From Bin80 sp965208025 (GTDB lineage Bacteria; Bacteroidota; Rhodothermia; Rhodothermales; Bin80), in contig OZ242302.1 of assembly GCA_965208025.1 (NCBI GenBank), positions 2,604,001 through 2,668,000 on the forward strand: DNA of 64,000 bases, in the 5' to 3' direction. Positions 34,154 through 44,600 of this stretch are shown here, one piece after another. Below the pieces are notes generated by a model that worked only from the letters and a program-made list of their open reading frames with translations, did not search any database and was not told the DNA's origin. The position numbers and the translations under genes were made by a program. How positions within the stretch are numbered: position 1 is the first letter of the stretch; every line of letters starts with the position of its first letter.

Positions 34154-37086
34154 CTGCCTGACGATACCATCGCGTCACGTAATACTTCCGCTGGGTGCTG
34201 GACGCGCTCAATGTCATAGTGTTGCAACTGATGACGGCAACTGGTACCTGGAGCGACAATCAATGTGTCGTCGCTGGCACTTCGCATTTCGGGAACCAGA
34301 ACGCGTTCGGCCATTTTTCTTGAAATTGCATAGTGTTCTTTTTCGTAGCCAAAAGATCCGGCCATCCCACAGCAACTGGAATCAACCTCCCGAACCTCAT
34401 AATTTTCGGGGAGAGACAAAATTTTTCGGGTAGACTCTGTACCCACCAGTGCACGTTGATGACAATGGCCGTGCAACAAGACCTTTCGTGATTTCTTTGT
34501 GAAGTGAATGGGCAATCGTCCTTCTACCGCTAACTGATCAATAAATTCATCAAATAGTCGTGCCTGCTTCGCAACCAGACGGGCATCTTCACGATCGGGG
34601 AGCAGGTACAGGTACTCATCCCGCAGGGAAAGTAAACAGCTCGGTTCCAGTCCAATGATGAAGAGTCCCTCCTTCGCATAGGGGAGTAGCTGCTTGACTG
34701 TATTTTCAGCGGCAGCACGAGCCTGCTTTACCATCCCCTTTGAGATCAGCGGACGTCCGCAACAGCGATGGCTTGGCAGAACAACTTCAAATCCTGCAGC
34801 TTCCAACACCTGGACGGCCGCAATGGAAATGTGTGGATCATTGAACGTGTTAAAGGTGTCATGGAAGAGGACAATTCGTTCTTTTTTCGTCCCATTCTTT
34901 TCGCGGCGTTTAAACCAAGTCGTGAAAGGGAGAGATGCGAAGGATGGCATTGTACGCTGCATGGAAATCCCCAATGTACGGTCCAGAAGGAAGCGTACCG
35001 GCGTACTCCCGAGTATGCCATTAAAAGCAGGCGCAAATGGTCCGCTGATCAAGCGACTGAGTCTTGCAATATCTCCAAACATACGTGTCCGAAGGGAGGT
35101 GCCATGTTTCTGATGATATTGAGCCAGGAATTCAAATTTGATCTTTGCCATATCAACAGAAGACGGACATTCAGACTTGCATGCTTTGCACTCAATGCAC
35201 AGGTCCATTACCTCGTACATGCGCTTGCTGGTCAGTTCCTCATGGGGCAATCGGCCGGAGAGGGCAGCCCTTAATGCGTTGGCACGGCCTCGAGTCGTAT
35301 GTTCTTCTTCGCGGGTCACCATAAAGCTTGGGCACATCACTCCAGTCGTTTCTTTGCGACAGACGCCCGCTCCATTACACATCTCAACCGCCCGATCAAA
35401 TCCATGCTCAGCACTGAAGTCCAGGTTTAACTCAAGAGGGACGACTTTATATTCGGGGCCATACCGTAGATTTTCGGTTCCATACTCTGCATCAACAACT
35501 ACGCCGGGGTTCAGTATTTCCTGGGGATCCCAAATATTCTTGACCTTTTGATAGAGTTGATACAAGTTCGGTCCGAAAAATCGCTCGTTCATCCAACTTC
35601 GTGCTCGTCCATCCCCATGTTCACTGGAGAGTGCACCTCCATAGCCTTGCAGGAGATCAATTGCAAAATCAAGGATTTCGGGAATTTTGGCGATTTCTTT
35701 CGCCTTTTTGGTATTCACGATCGGACGAATATGGACACAGCCTGCACTTGCATGTGCATAATATGCTACCTGGGTATCCCTCTCTGCACAAAACTGTCCA
35801 ATTTTCTCAACATACTCCGCCAAGTTTTCAGTTGGGACTGCGGCATCCTCAATAAAGGGGATGGGTTTGTGATCCCCCTTGAGACTCATCAGCAGCCCCA
35901 AACCTGCTTTTCGAACGGTCCAGACATTCTTTTGGAGGATAGGATCCAGTACAGGAAAGACATTGTCCCGAAGGCCCTCACCCGACAGAATTCTCCTCAG
36001 ATGATCTATTTTTGATCGTAATTCGGACTCTCCCTCCCCAAAAAACTCCGTAATGAGGATAGAGTCAGGATCCCCATCCATAAAGGAGTTCAGGAGGCGG
36101 GCATATTGTGGGGTATCCTTGCACAGTCGCAGCCCAAGGTGATCCATTAGTTCAATCGCACTGGGTTTGGATTCCAGAATAGCGGGAATATGACGGAGCG
36201 CGTCCACAGTGGATTCAAAGCTGACAATCGCAAGCCCGCAGGAGGTTGGAGTGGGAACAAGGTTGAGCGTCACATCCTGGATCACCCCCAGTGTCCCCTC
36301 TGATCCACACACCAACTTTGCCAGATTGAATCTGTGATCTTGTGGGATTCTGAATGAAGGCCCTTCGCCAATGAGCCGATCAAGATTATAGCCCCCGCAT
36401 CGTCGCCAGTGGTGTGGGGTTTCGTCAAGAATGATCTTTCGGTTCTCGGGTGATTGTGTGAGCTGAATCATCTCGCGGTAGAGCTTGCCCTCGGCCCCCG
36501 ATCGCTGCGCTCTCTTTTCCAGTTCACCCTCGTCGACGGGTCCAAGGTTTACCTCGGACCCGTCGCTCAGGACTGCATTGACACGGAGAACATGATCCGC
36601 AGTCATCCCATAACAGATGGAGTGACTACCTGTTGAGTTATTAGATACAATACCTCCTAACCCGGCTCGATCACTACTGGCGGGATCCGGGCCGAACTGG
36701 AGCCCGGTGTGTGCGAGATGATGATTGAGTTGATCCAGTACAAGTCCCGGTTCGGCCCGAACCCAGCCCTCCGCTTCATTCACTTCAATAATTCGGTTTA
36801 AGTGACGCGAGAAATCCATCACCAATGCCTGAGAGACGGCCTGTCCGGCAAGACTACTCCCACCTGTTCGGGGGAGGATCGGGACTTCAAACGTGGCGGC
36901 GAGAGTGACGGCCGCCTGCACATCATCCTTAGAAGCAGGAAAAAAGACACCATGGGGCATCACACTGTAGATGCTGGCATCGGTACTATACAGGACGCGG
37001 CTGTATTCATCCGTACGAATCTCTCCCTGACTCTCCTTCCGAAGAGCACGCAAAAAATCATTCAATCCCTGATCACTCTGTGACAT
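34150..37086 (-). CDS. FAD-linked / Fe-S 2-hydroxy-acid dehydrogenase (YdiJ-like fusion)
   Basis: A 978-residue fusion from ATG 37086, which has GGAG six bases upstream; a GTG four codons earlier is also in frame. The N-terminal half is an FAD_binding_4 oxidase (PRTGGSSLAGQAVSQALVMD, about 75) with the FAD-oxidase C domain. A central ferredoxin-like region carries CIECKACKSECP. The C-terminal part has CCG repeats (HRCCGRPLISKG and SSCCGMAGSFGYE) that bind further Fe-S or haem groups. The layout equals E. coli YdiJ, a D-2-hydroxyglutarate dehydrogenase of similar length. It probably passes electrons from a D-2-hydroxy acid to the quinone pool at the inner membrane; the natural substrate is not certain. 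Confidence 0.92.
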   Translation of the reverse strand: MSQSDQGLNDFLRALRKESQGEIRTDEYSRVLYSTDASIYSVMPHGVFFPASKDDVQAAVTLAATFEVPILPRTGGSSLAGQAVSQALVMDFSRHLNRIIEVNEAEGWVRAEPGLVLDQLNHHLAHTGLQFGPDPASSDRAGLGGIVSNNSTGSHSICYGMTADHVLRVNAVLSDGSEVNLGPVDEGELEKRAQRSGAEGKLYREMIQLTQSPENRKIILDETPHHWRRCGGYNLDRLIGEGPSFRIPQDHRFNLAKLVCGSEGTLGVIQDVTLNLVPTPTSCGLAIVSFESTVDALRHIPAILESKPSAIELMDHLGLRLCKDTPQYARLLNSFMDGDPDSILITEFFGEGESELRSKIDHLRRILSGEGLRDNVFPVLDPILQKNVWTVRKAGLGLLMSLKGDHKPIPFIEDAAVPTENLAEYVEKIGQFCAERDTQVAYYAHASAGCVHIRPIVNTKKAKEIAKIPEILDFAIDLLQGYGGALSSEHGDGRARSWMNERFFGPNLYQLYQKVKNIWDPQEILNPGVVVDAEYGTENLRYGPEYKVVPLELNLDFSAEHGFDRAVEMCNGAGVCRKETTGVMCPSFMVTREEEHTTRGRANALRAALSGRLPHEELTSKRMYEVMDLCIECKACKSECPSSVDMAKIKFEFLAQYHQKHGTSLRTRMFGDIARLSRLISGPFAPAFNGILGSTPVRFLLDRTLGISMQRTMPSFASLPFTTWFKRREKNGTKKERIVLFHDTFNTFNDPHISIAAVQVLEAAGFEVVLPSHRCCGRPLISKGMVKQARAAAENTVKQLLPYAKEGLFIIGLEPSCLLSLRDEYLYLLPDREDARLVAKQARLFDEFIDQLAVEGRLPIHFTKKSRKVLLHGHCHQRALVGTESTRKILSLPENYEVREVDSSCCGMAGSFGYEKEHYAISRKMAERVLVPEMRSASDDTLIVAPGTSCRHQLQHYDIERVQHPAEVLRDAMVSSGS

Positions 37087-37291
37087 CAATTGCTCCACTG
37101 GTTAGAAGGGTAGAGAAAATAAGTTACGAACATCCGCCGCCGATGGATAGAAAGAACTCGTGTCACCCTGTTACGATCTGGACGGTGGAATTCACGGGTA
37201 CAATGGGGCAGTAACTGCATTCAGGTTGGTGATTTGAAGAGCGTACTATGGAAACAATAGGGGAAGAAAGATAAAGGATGGAAAAGCATGT

Positions 37292-38854
37292 TCAATCAGA
37301 TTCATCGTCTTCTTCGGACTCAAAAAGAGTTGGTAATTCACCCGAAATTTTTCGATTGAAGTGTTTGTAGGACCGCTTCGTAGCAATCCGACCCCGAGGA
37401 GTGCGTTGCATATATCCCTCTTGGATCAAATATGGCTCATAGACTTCTTCAATGGTACCTGGTTCTTCCCCCACCGATACGGATAGGGTAGAGAGTCCTG
37501 CCGGTCCACCATTAAATTTATCAATGAGGCTCAGAAGAATCCGTGAGTCCATGTCGTCAAGCCCCTCTGCATCTACATCTAATGCGGTGAGCGCCCGGTC
37601 TGCCATTTGGAGACTAATACAACCATCACCTTCAACTTGTGCAAAATCTCTTGCACGCCGTAACAGCCGATTGGCGATCCGAGGGGTTCCCCGACTCCGC
37701 CGAGCAATCTCCATTGCCCCACCGTCTTCAATAGCTACCTTCAGGATATTCGCTGACCGGGTGAGGATGGCCTGAAGAAGTTCGGCACTATAATAGTCAT
37801 AACGAAAGTCAATACCAAAGCGGCTGCGGAGGGGAGCGGTCAGGAGTCCTTTTCGAGTCGTTGCTCCCACCATGGTAAACCTTGGCAGTGGAATTTTTAC
37901 GCTTCTGGCATTTGGGCCACTATCAATTACAATGTCAATATAGTAATCTTCCATCGCCGAATAGAGGTATTCCTCAACCAGAGGGGATAACCGGTGCATT
38001 TCATCAATGAACAGTACATCACCTTCTTTCAGTTTGGTAAGGATCCCGGCGAGGTCTGCGGGTTTGTCCAGAACGGGGCCAGAGGAGGTCGTAATGGATG
38101 CCCCCATCTCTTCGGCGATAATATGTCCGAGGGTGGTATTGTGATTACAAAATCCGTTCCCGATAAATGAATGAGTGTTTGGTAGAACAAAGTCAAACGT
38201 CTCCGCCTCCGATGTTTCCGTACCGGTGACGGAGTTCCACTCAAATTTCTCGGTCGCCTTTGGATGATGTTCGTGATTGCATTCAAGCGCCGAAAGATCA
38301 CTCCTTGTTAAGCCAATCCCATTTTGCATGAGATTCGTTGGGGAAGTATTTGGACACATTAAAACGCGATCTCCCACTCGGATAGATGACAAAGGTCGCC
38401 AAGCGAGCGAGCCTTGATGATCGGCTAATATGGGGTGTTTTGGTGTGCCCTCAATAGAATTTTCAGAATCTGTATAGAGACGGATCGTGGGTCCCAGTCC
38501 ACTTGCGTACACATGCGAGGTTGCCTCAACTCCCTGGGCACCAATGAGGTTGATTACATGCTTTCTGGCTTCCCCTTGGCCTAGGTTTGAGGGGATCAGA
38601 CGTCCCATGGGAACAGCTCCCTCAGGGGTGAGGATCTGAGTGTTTGCTGTCACACACTTACCCAATCCAGGGGGGCCGGACAAAAGGACATGGTCGAGAG
38701 CTTCCCTGCGTTCCAGAGCAGCCTGCATGAATATTCTCAGGTTACCCTTGATCTTCTCTTGACCAATAAAGTCTTTCAGTTTTCGAGGTCTGAGGCGACG
38801 CTCAAAATCTTCATCCCGTGTCTTGGGAACGACCGTACTTTGATGTTCAACCAT
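37292..38854 (-). CDS. ruvB: Holliday-junction helicase RuvB, interrupted by an in-frame intein
   Basis: The reading frame is 520 codons, but the RuvB part is only about 347 residues: 66 before the insertion and 281 after it. Start at ATG 38854 (MVEHQSTVVPKTRDEDFERR). The host part has GPPGLGK|TTLG (Walker A, split by the intein), Walker B FIDEMHRLSP, a sensor motif GATTRKG, and the arginine-finger segment APLRSRFGIDF, then the winged-helix domain with TPRGRIATKRSY. RuvB drives branch migration at Holliday junctions with RuvA. The gene is divergent from rpoN with a 112-bp gap. Activity requires removal of the intein, since it breaks the ATP-binding loop. Confidence 0.95.
   Translation of the reverse strand: MVEHQSTVVPKTRDEDFERRLRPRKLKDFIGQEKIKGNLRIFMQAALERREALDHVLLSGPPGLGKCVTANTQILTPEGAVPMGRLIPSNLGQGEARKHVINLIGAQGVEATSHVYASGLGPTIRLYTDSENSIEGTPKHPILADHQGSLAWRPLSSIRVGDRVLMCPNTSPTNLMQNGIGLTRSDLSALECNHEHHPKATEKFEWNSVTGTETSEAETFDFVLPNTHSFIGNGFCNHNTTLGHIIAEEMGASITTSSGPVLDKPADLAGILTKLKEGDVLFIDEMHRLSPLVEEYLYSAMEDYYIDIVIDSGPNARSVKIPLPRFTMVGATTRKGLLTAPLRSRFGIDFRYDYYSAELLQAILTRSANILKVAIEDGGAMEIARRSRGTPRIANRLLRRARDFAQVEGDGCISLQMADRALTALDVDAEGLDDMDSRILLSLIDKFNGGPAGLSTLSVSVGEEPGTIEEVYEPYLIQEGYMQRTPRGRIATKRSYKHFNRKISGELPTLFESEEDDESD
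38138..38656 (-). other. Mini-intein of 173 residues in RuvB
   Basis: Begins with Cys (TGT at 38654-38656) and ends with His-Asn (AAT at 38138-38140); the next residue is Thr of the host Walker A. Block A is CVTANTQILTPEG, block B is IEGTPKHPILADHQG with the T-x-x-H signature, block F is ETFDFVLPNTHSFIGNG and block G is FCNHN|T. All residues needed for class 1 protein splicing are visible. The middle (about residues 90-150) holds only 60 residues, with no LAGLIDADG or other homing-endonuclease motif, so it is a mini-intein that cannot home by itself. The insertion point is the conserved GK|T of the P-loop. Confidence 0.96.
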
Positions 38855-38966
38855 AGCGCATGCGAGACTTAGCCGACAAAGGCATTCATGTTCGGACTGC
38901 AAACCCCGAACCTACCTGCAACGTTTCAATCATGTATCTGATAAAACGGATAGATTTCTATAAAAA

Positions 38967-40403
38967 ATGCTGAATCTGAGTCAGAAATTACGGCTACAGC
39001 AAAAACTGTCCCCGCAACAGATCCAGTATATCAAGTTGTTGCAGCTACCAACCCTTGCGCTGGAACAGCGCATTCAGCAAGAACTTGAAGCGAACCCACT
39101 TCTGGAAGAGGGAGGATTTGATGATCCAGTCGCTTCATCGGATGAAGAGTCAGGAGATAGCACTGTGGACGAAGAGTTTGATCTAGAGGACTTACTCCCG
39201 GATGTGGATGATCTGTATGGATATAAAGCCAGGGTAGATGATCATCAAGAGGACCGGGAGACTCCGATTGTTGCCGCTGAGACTTTAACGGATTATTTGC
39301 GTAGCCAAAAAGGTTTTCTGAGCATGAATCGGCGTGATACCCTCATTGCGGAACAGATCATAGGATCTATTGAAGAGGACGGCTACCTAAGACGGGAGAT
39401 TGCATCCATTGTTGACGATCTTACATTTAATTATCGGGAGGAACTCACCGAGGAAGACGTTCTTCAAGTCTTGCATCACATCCAGCGACTGGATCCTCCT
39501 GGGATTGCAGCACGCAGTGTTCAGGAGTGTCTATTGATCCAACTTGAGTTGATGCCGGAAGATACGCCAGGGCATGGGATTGCGATACAGGTGATCCAGA
39601 AGTTCTTTGTTCCATTTTCGCGGAGACAATATGGGCGCATCAAGGAACGACTCAACATTGACGATTTTGCACTCAAAGCTGCAATTGACTTGATCCAGTC
39701 CTGTAATCCGAAGCCTGGGGAAGGTGCCATCTCGCCTCAGGAAAACTATGTGATCCCGGATTTTCTCATCAAAAAATCGGATGGTTCATTTATCATTCAA
39801 CTGAACTCTGGCAATTTCCCGACGCTGACGATCTCCAAACCCTATCGGGAGATGATTGAAAAAATGAATTCCGAACCGAAATCGGAATCTTCTTCTGATT
39901 CGGATACAAAAAAATTCCTGCGAACCAAGATGGAATCTGCGAAATGGTTTATTGATGCGGTACAGCAGCGCCGCAACACCATGCTTTTGGTCATGCGTGA
40001 GATTGTCTCCTTTCAGGAAGCATTCTTCACTTATGGAGAGGGGCACTTGCGTCCATTGATTCTCAAGGATATTGCAGAGCGAATCAAGATGGATATTTCC
40101 ACGGTCAGTCGGGTGGTGAGCGGCAAATATGTTCAATGTGACTATGGTGTCTATGAACTCAAATACTTTTTTTCCGAGGGGGTTGCTACGGATGCAGGAG
40201 TCACGGTTTCCAATAAAGAGGTCAAGTCCATAATTGCTAAAATGATTGAACAGGAGGACAAGACGGATCCGTTGACGGATCAGACGATCACTGCAATGTT
40301 GAAGGAACAGGGATATCAAGTTGCCAGAAGAACGGTCTCCAAATATCGAATGCAGTTAGGGATGCCGGTTGCCCGGTTACGAAGAGAAATTGTTCTCTCC
40401 TGA
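38967..40403 (+). CDS. rpoN: RNA polymerase sigma-54 factor
   Basis: The 478-residue protein starts with the Gln-rich activator-interacting region I (QKLRLQQKLSPQQIQYIKLL), followed by an acidic region II (about 40-75), the core-binding domain, a helix-turn-helix with DISTVSRVVSGKYVQ (about 370), and the C-terminal RpoN box ARRTVSKYR at residues 453-461. It directs transcription of genes that need enhancer-binding ATPases. No enhancer-binding protein or -24/-12 promoter was recognised in the window. ATG 38967 agrees with the family N-terminus, with no strong Shine-Dalgarno. Confidence 0.97.
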   Translation: MLNLSQKLRLQQKLSPQQIQYIKLLQLPTLALEQRIQQELEANPLLEEGGFDDPVASSDEESGDSTVDEEFDLEDLLPDVDDLYGYKARVDDHQEDRETPIVAAETLTDYLRSQKGFLSMNRRDTLIAEQIIGSIEEDGYLRREIASIVDDLTFNYREELTEEDVLQVLHHIQRLDPPGIAARSVQECLLIQLELMPEDTPGHGIAIQVIQKFFVPFSRRQYGRIKERLNIDDFALKAAIDLIQSCNPKPGEGAISPQENYVIPDFLIKKSDGSFIIQLNSGNFPTLTISKPYREMIEKMNSEPKSESSSDSDTKKFLRTKMESAKWFIDAVQQRRNTMLLVMREIVSFQEAFFTYGEGHLRPLILKDIAERIKMDISTVSRVVSGKYVQCDYGVYELKYFFSEGVATDAGVTVSNKEVKSIIAKMIEQEDKTDPLTDQTITAMLKEQGYQVARRTVSKYRMQLGMPVARLRREIVLS

Positions 40404-40462
40404 TCTGACTCCAATTTGAATCGGAAGGCGTTACCTTTGGGGATCCACCGATCCTGTTCAGG

Positions 40463-41668
40463 TCACCATTTCAGGTCCATGCGCGCACCGAGCCCATAGG
40501 AGAGCGGGGCTTCGTGTTGCTCCATCGTTCGCGCTGTCGTCGCCACGGAGACTTGCAGTCCCTGCTTCATGCGCAGGCTGTATCCGATCCGCCACGTTTG
40601 TCCTCTCGGATCTATCGTCATTCCCAGGGTGGATCGCCCAAGACTTTTTCTGATGGGCATCCCATATCCCAGTTCCATCTCCACCCGTTGATCCATGCTT
40701 CCCAGTCCCATGGAGTGTAGTGGCGCTTCGCGCCATAGATCTCCCCCGTAGACATTTCCCCAAAGCGGACGTACTCGCATAGAGGGACCCAGCCCACCCG
40801 GCGATCCATACTCTACGGATCCCGTCAGTCCCCATTCGCGCAGTCCCTCATCGGTATGCAGCACCAAGGTTCGACCTCCAAACTCCGCACGCAGTTGATT
40901 CATGGCCCAGCGCACGCCACCACCCAATTCCACTCCCATCCCGGTCTCTGCAGCGCCTCCGTCTTGGCGAAGGGCAGCCTCCATGTAGGGCTGCATGCCC
41001 GCTCCCATTCGTAGACTTCCCTCCACGCCTGCCCGAACCCGACGTACACCGAGAGCGGATCCCGTTTCCATGTCGGCAGTGGCCCAAAACGCATCCACCT
41101 CGTAGCCCAGCCGTCCTGTGCTACCCCCCGTCAGGGTTCCCGTTAATCCCAGTGCAATGAGCGCCGCATCCAGTTCGGAGTCCAGTGTCTCCATCTCGGT
41201 CTCACCGCGTCCGAGTCCCAAAAGCATCCACGCACGCATTCCGGCTCCTGTTTGATAACTGACATAGGGATAGAAGCCTGTCAATCTGGAGGATGCTGAA
41301 CCGGACCGCGCTGGCGTTTCGTAGGTGCCTTGATCCCAGCTTTGCGCGGCCAAGAGACCTGCCATCCATCCCTTCCTCCACACATAGTCGGCTCCCAGGA
41401 TCATGGTTGTGACATCGGAACGCAGCGAGAGTGCTCCATCTCTTCCATTCATGCGCGTAAATGCACCTTGCCCCCAGACGCTCCATCCTCCCTGCGTATA
41501 CGCTACACCACACCCGCGAAAGATATCTCCCAGAGAGCGGCGTGCCGTCCCATAGCGCAGCCACGATAGATCAGGAATGCTGCACTGTGCCATCCCTTCC
41601 ATCCGCCGAGAGAGCGCGTCCACAATTTGGGATGCCCAAGTGCGAAGGACTCTGGACACATATGCATT
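40463..41668 (-). repeat. C-terminal barrel-like module, copy 1 of 3
   Basis: Encodes the last 401 residues of protein A. The same module closes proteins B and C without gaps; by eye most residues are identical, and long DNA stretches are too (for example around 41320-41370, matched near 46760 and 53830). Large direct repeats in tandem genes invite recombination. Confidence 0.85.
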
Positions 41669-44600
41669 CTGGATGATCTCCTCGCTCTCCTCTTCCACGA
41701 TCACCTCTGTGCGGGCTTGCGCTACCTGTGCATTCATGGCCGAGAGGAGGACAAGTGCAAACGTCTTTGCCTCCCGAATGCGTTCGCTGGAGAGCAGCTT
41801 CACTTCAATGGTTTTAGAGACCTCGCTAGGTTCAAACGCAACCTGCCCTGCGAGAGGTTCATAGTCCTCGCCTGCCAATGCACTCCCGTCTTCTGTGGCA
41901 TAGCTGACCAGCACAGGCAAAGGAGAGGGCTTGGATAAGTGCATCTCAAAGATTGCTGTACGGGTGGAGACCATTACATTCTGCACCGAGACCGTGGGAC
42001 TGCCGTCATTGTCCAGAATCGTTCCCGTCCCTGTCTCTTGGGCAATGGTTGCATGTCTGGCATTGGAAAGGGTTACCTGAAAGGTTTCCTCCGATTCCAC
42101 CTCTGCATCTTCCAGGATCTGGATGCGGATCTTCCCTTCGGTGCTCCCCCGCTGAAAGATGACAATCCCCTGCGAGGATACATAATCCGATCCTTCCTCT
42201 GCGGTCTCATCCGAGGACGTATACCGGACGGTGACCAGTTCGGAACTGGCCCGATTCAGTCGGACTGGTAGGAGAAGTGAACCATCTCCCTCCGATGCAC
42301 TCTCATCGTAGATACTCACCGTGAGTGGGGCATCATCATCTTGAATGGTCCCTTGAGCGTCTCCATCGGAGATCCCATTCCCCGATAGGCGCACTCGAAA
42401 GGATTCGGTGGGTTCGGTTTCCAGATCGTTGATGATTGAAACACGGATATCTTTGAGTACCTCTTCTGGTGCAAATGTGACTTCGCCAGCGGCGGCTTCA
42501 TAGTCCTGTCCTGAGAGGGCAGACGCATTCTCGGTCGTAAAGCCAAAGGTTCGCGGCTTGCTGTCCAGACCACTCAACTCCACTCTAAAGACGGCTGCTG
42601 CCTCCGACTCGGTGACCTCTGCATCCCGGATACTCACCGTCACGGGATCCTCATTATCCAGGATAATCCCCTGGGCTTCAGATTGCCCCAACACCCCATT
42701 CTGCGGATCCCTCAACTGAATCCGAAACGTTTCCTCTTCTTCATGAATCTCATCGTCCATGATCTGTACAACAATGGATTTTGTTGTCTCTCCAGAAAGG
42801 AAGCGCAGTGGACTGGGGGTCAATACTTGATAATCCAGAGGCGCATTGGCCGTCTCGTCCAGAACCGAAAATTCAACCTGAGGATCTCGCCCAGACAGTA
42901 CACGGCTGAGGGTCACGGCAAACTGCGTCTGTCCTGCCTCTTCCCTCACGGTCACGGACGCTTCGATCTCCATGACGGGAAGCGCATCGTCATCCCGAAT
43001 CGTCCCCCTGGCCTCAACCGTGGACAGGACGGCATACTCGGGTTGGGATAACCGCAAAAGGAAGGTCTCCTCCAATTCCTCCTGTGTATCATCCATGATC
43101 GGGACCGATACCTCACGACGGGTCGTACCCGGGGGAAATACCAGTGTACCACTCTGGCGCATATAGTCCATGGGTTCCAGGGCCGTCTCATTCGCGGTCT
43201 CAAATGCGACATGCACGGTCTGCACCGGGTTGGGCGGATTCAGCGTGACCACAAAGGTCATCTCGCCCGCACTTTCCAATACCGAAGCATTCTCAACCTG
43301 CAACTCGTATAGATCGTTATCCTCGATCGTTACCGTCGCCTCCCCTGGATTCAGCACCACGCCCTCCGTCTCTATCAACTGGATCTGAAAGGTTTCCTGC
43401 CCCTCAAATAATGGATCGTCTGTGATCTGTACTTCAATAAATGCCGTCGTACTCCCTTCGGGGATCAGGAGCAGATTCTGAGGGAGCGTATAGTCCACCT
43501 CTTCCGTGGCAGTCAGTCCAGTCGTTTGAACTTGCACATTCAGATCAAATGGTGCCGCTGGGGATACTTCAATGGGTAGCCGAGCGATCCCCACCTCTTC
43601 GGAAACGGTCCAAGTCTGGACTGCCAGCGTGATCGGATCATCGTCATCCAGAATTGTGAGTGTTCTAGCCTCTGGCCCGATCACTCCGAGTGAATTTGAC
43701 GCATGGCCGCTGAGGATGACCGTCTTATCAGGCCCATCCACCAGATTGTCAACTGCTGTGATGGTCACCTGCTCTGAACTGGTTGTTGCCCCAGCGGGAA
43801 TGGTCAGTATTGGGTTGCTACTCAGTACAAAATCCGAATCTGTGGCGGGGAAAGTTGCGTCCGCGGAGATCATGATCACCGTCTCGGCAGTTGATGGGGG
43901 AGTCAGACGGACCGTGAGGGTCGCTTCCCCCTCGGCTTCTGGAATTGCTTCCGGAGTCAACTCAAGGACTACTTCGGGGATCGGATCAATAAGCGTAAGT
44001 GTGGCTGGGCTTATCTCCAGACCTTCTACGGGTGTCGTGCCTGTAACGAAAACCGTTTCCTCAGGCTCAAAGAACTCATCAGGAATCGGCGTGAAGGGAA
44101 ACGTTGCGGATGAGGAGCGCTCTTTCGCCAAGATCTTAATCTCAAAGAGAGAGACTGGCTCGTAGTCGGTTCCTACTGTGGCAGTCCCGTCCTCCACCGA
44201 AACCGTTACCTGCGTGTCGGCATCTCTCGCGACATCCAGCGTTGCCCTGACCGTGATCGTTTGGCTTCCTTCCTGTTCTCTCACCTCAGAGGGAGAGACC
44301 GAAAGCATGACACTAGTGGCCGTGTCGTTATCAAGAATGGTCAGGATCACATCTTCTGGATCCGATACACCCTTCGCATTCGTTGCCTGACCACTCACCG
44401 TGACCGTAATGTCTGGGCCATCGACCTGATCATCCACCGCACTGATCGTCACCTGCCCTGTACTCTCGGTCGCTCCAGCCGGAATCGTGAGCAGGGGATG
44501 ATCACTCAATGTGTAATGACCTGTCGTAGCGGGGAAATTTGGGGCTACCGATACTTCAATCACCGTTTCTTCGGTTGAAATTGCACCAAGACGGGCCGTG

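Noticed and set aside
37292..38854. RuvB insertion as a frameshift or ordinary extra domain
   Set aside because: The inserted segment keeps frame, starts with Cys, ends His-Asn before Thr, shows the intein blocks, and splits GK|T exactly.
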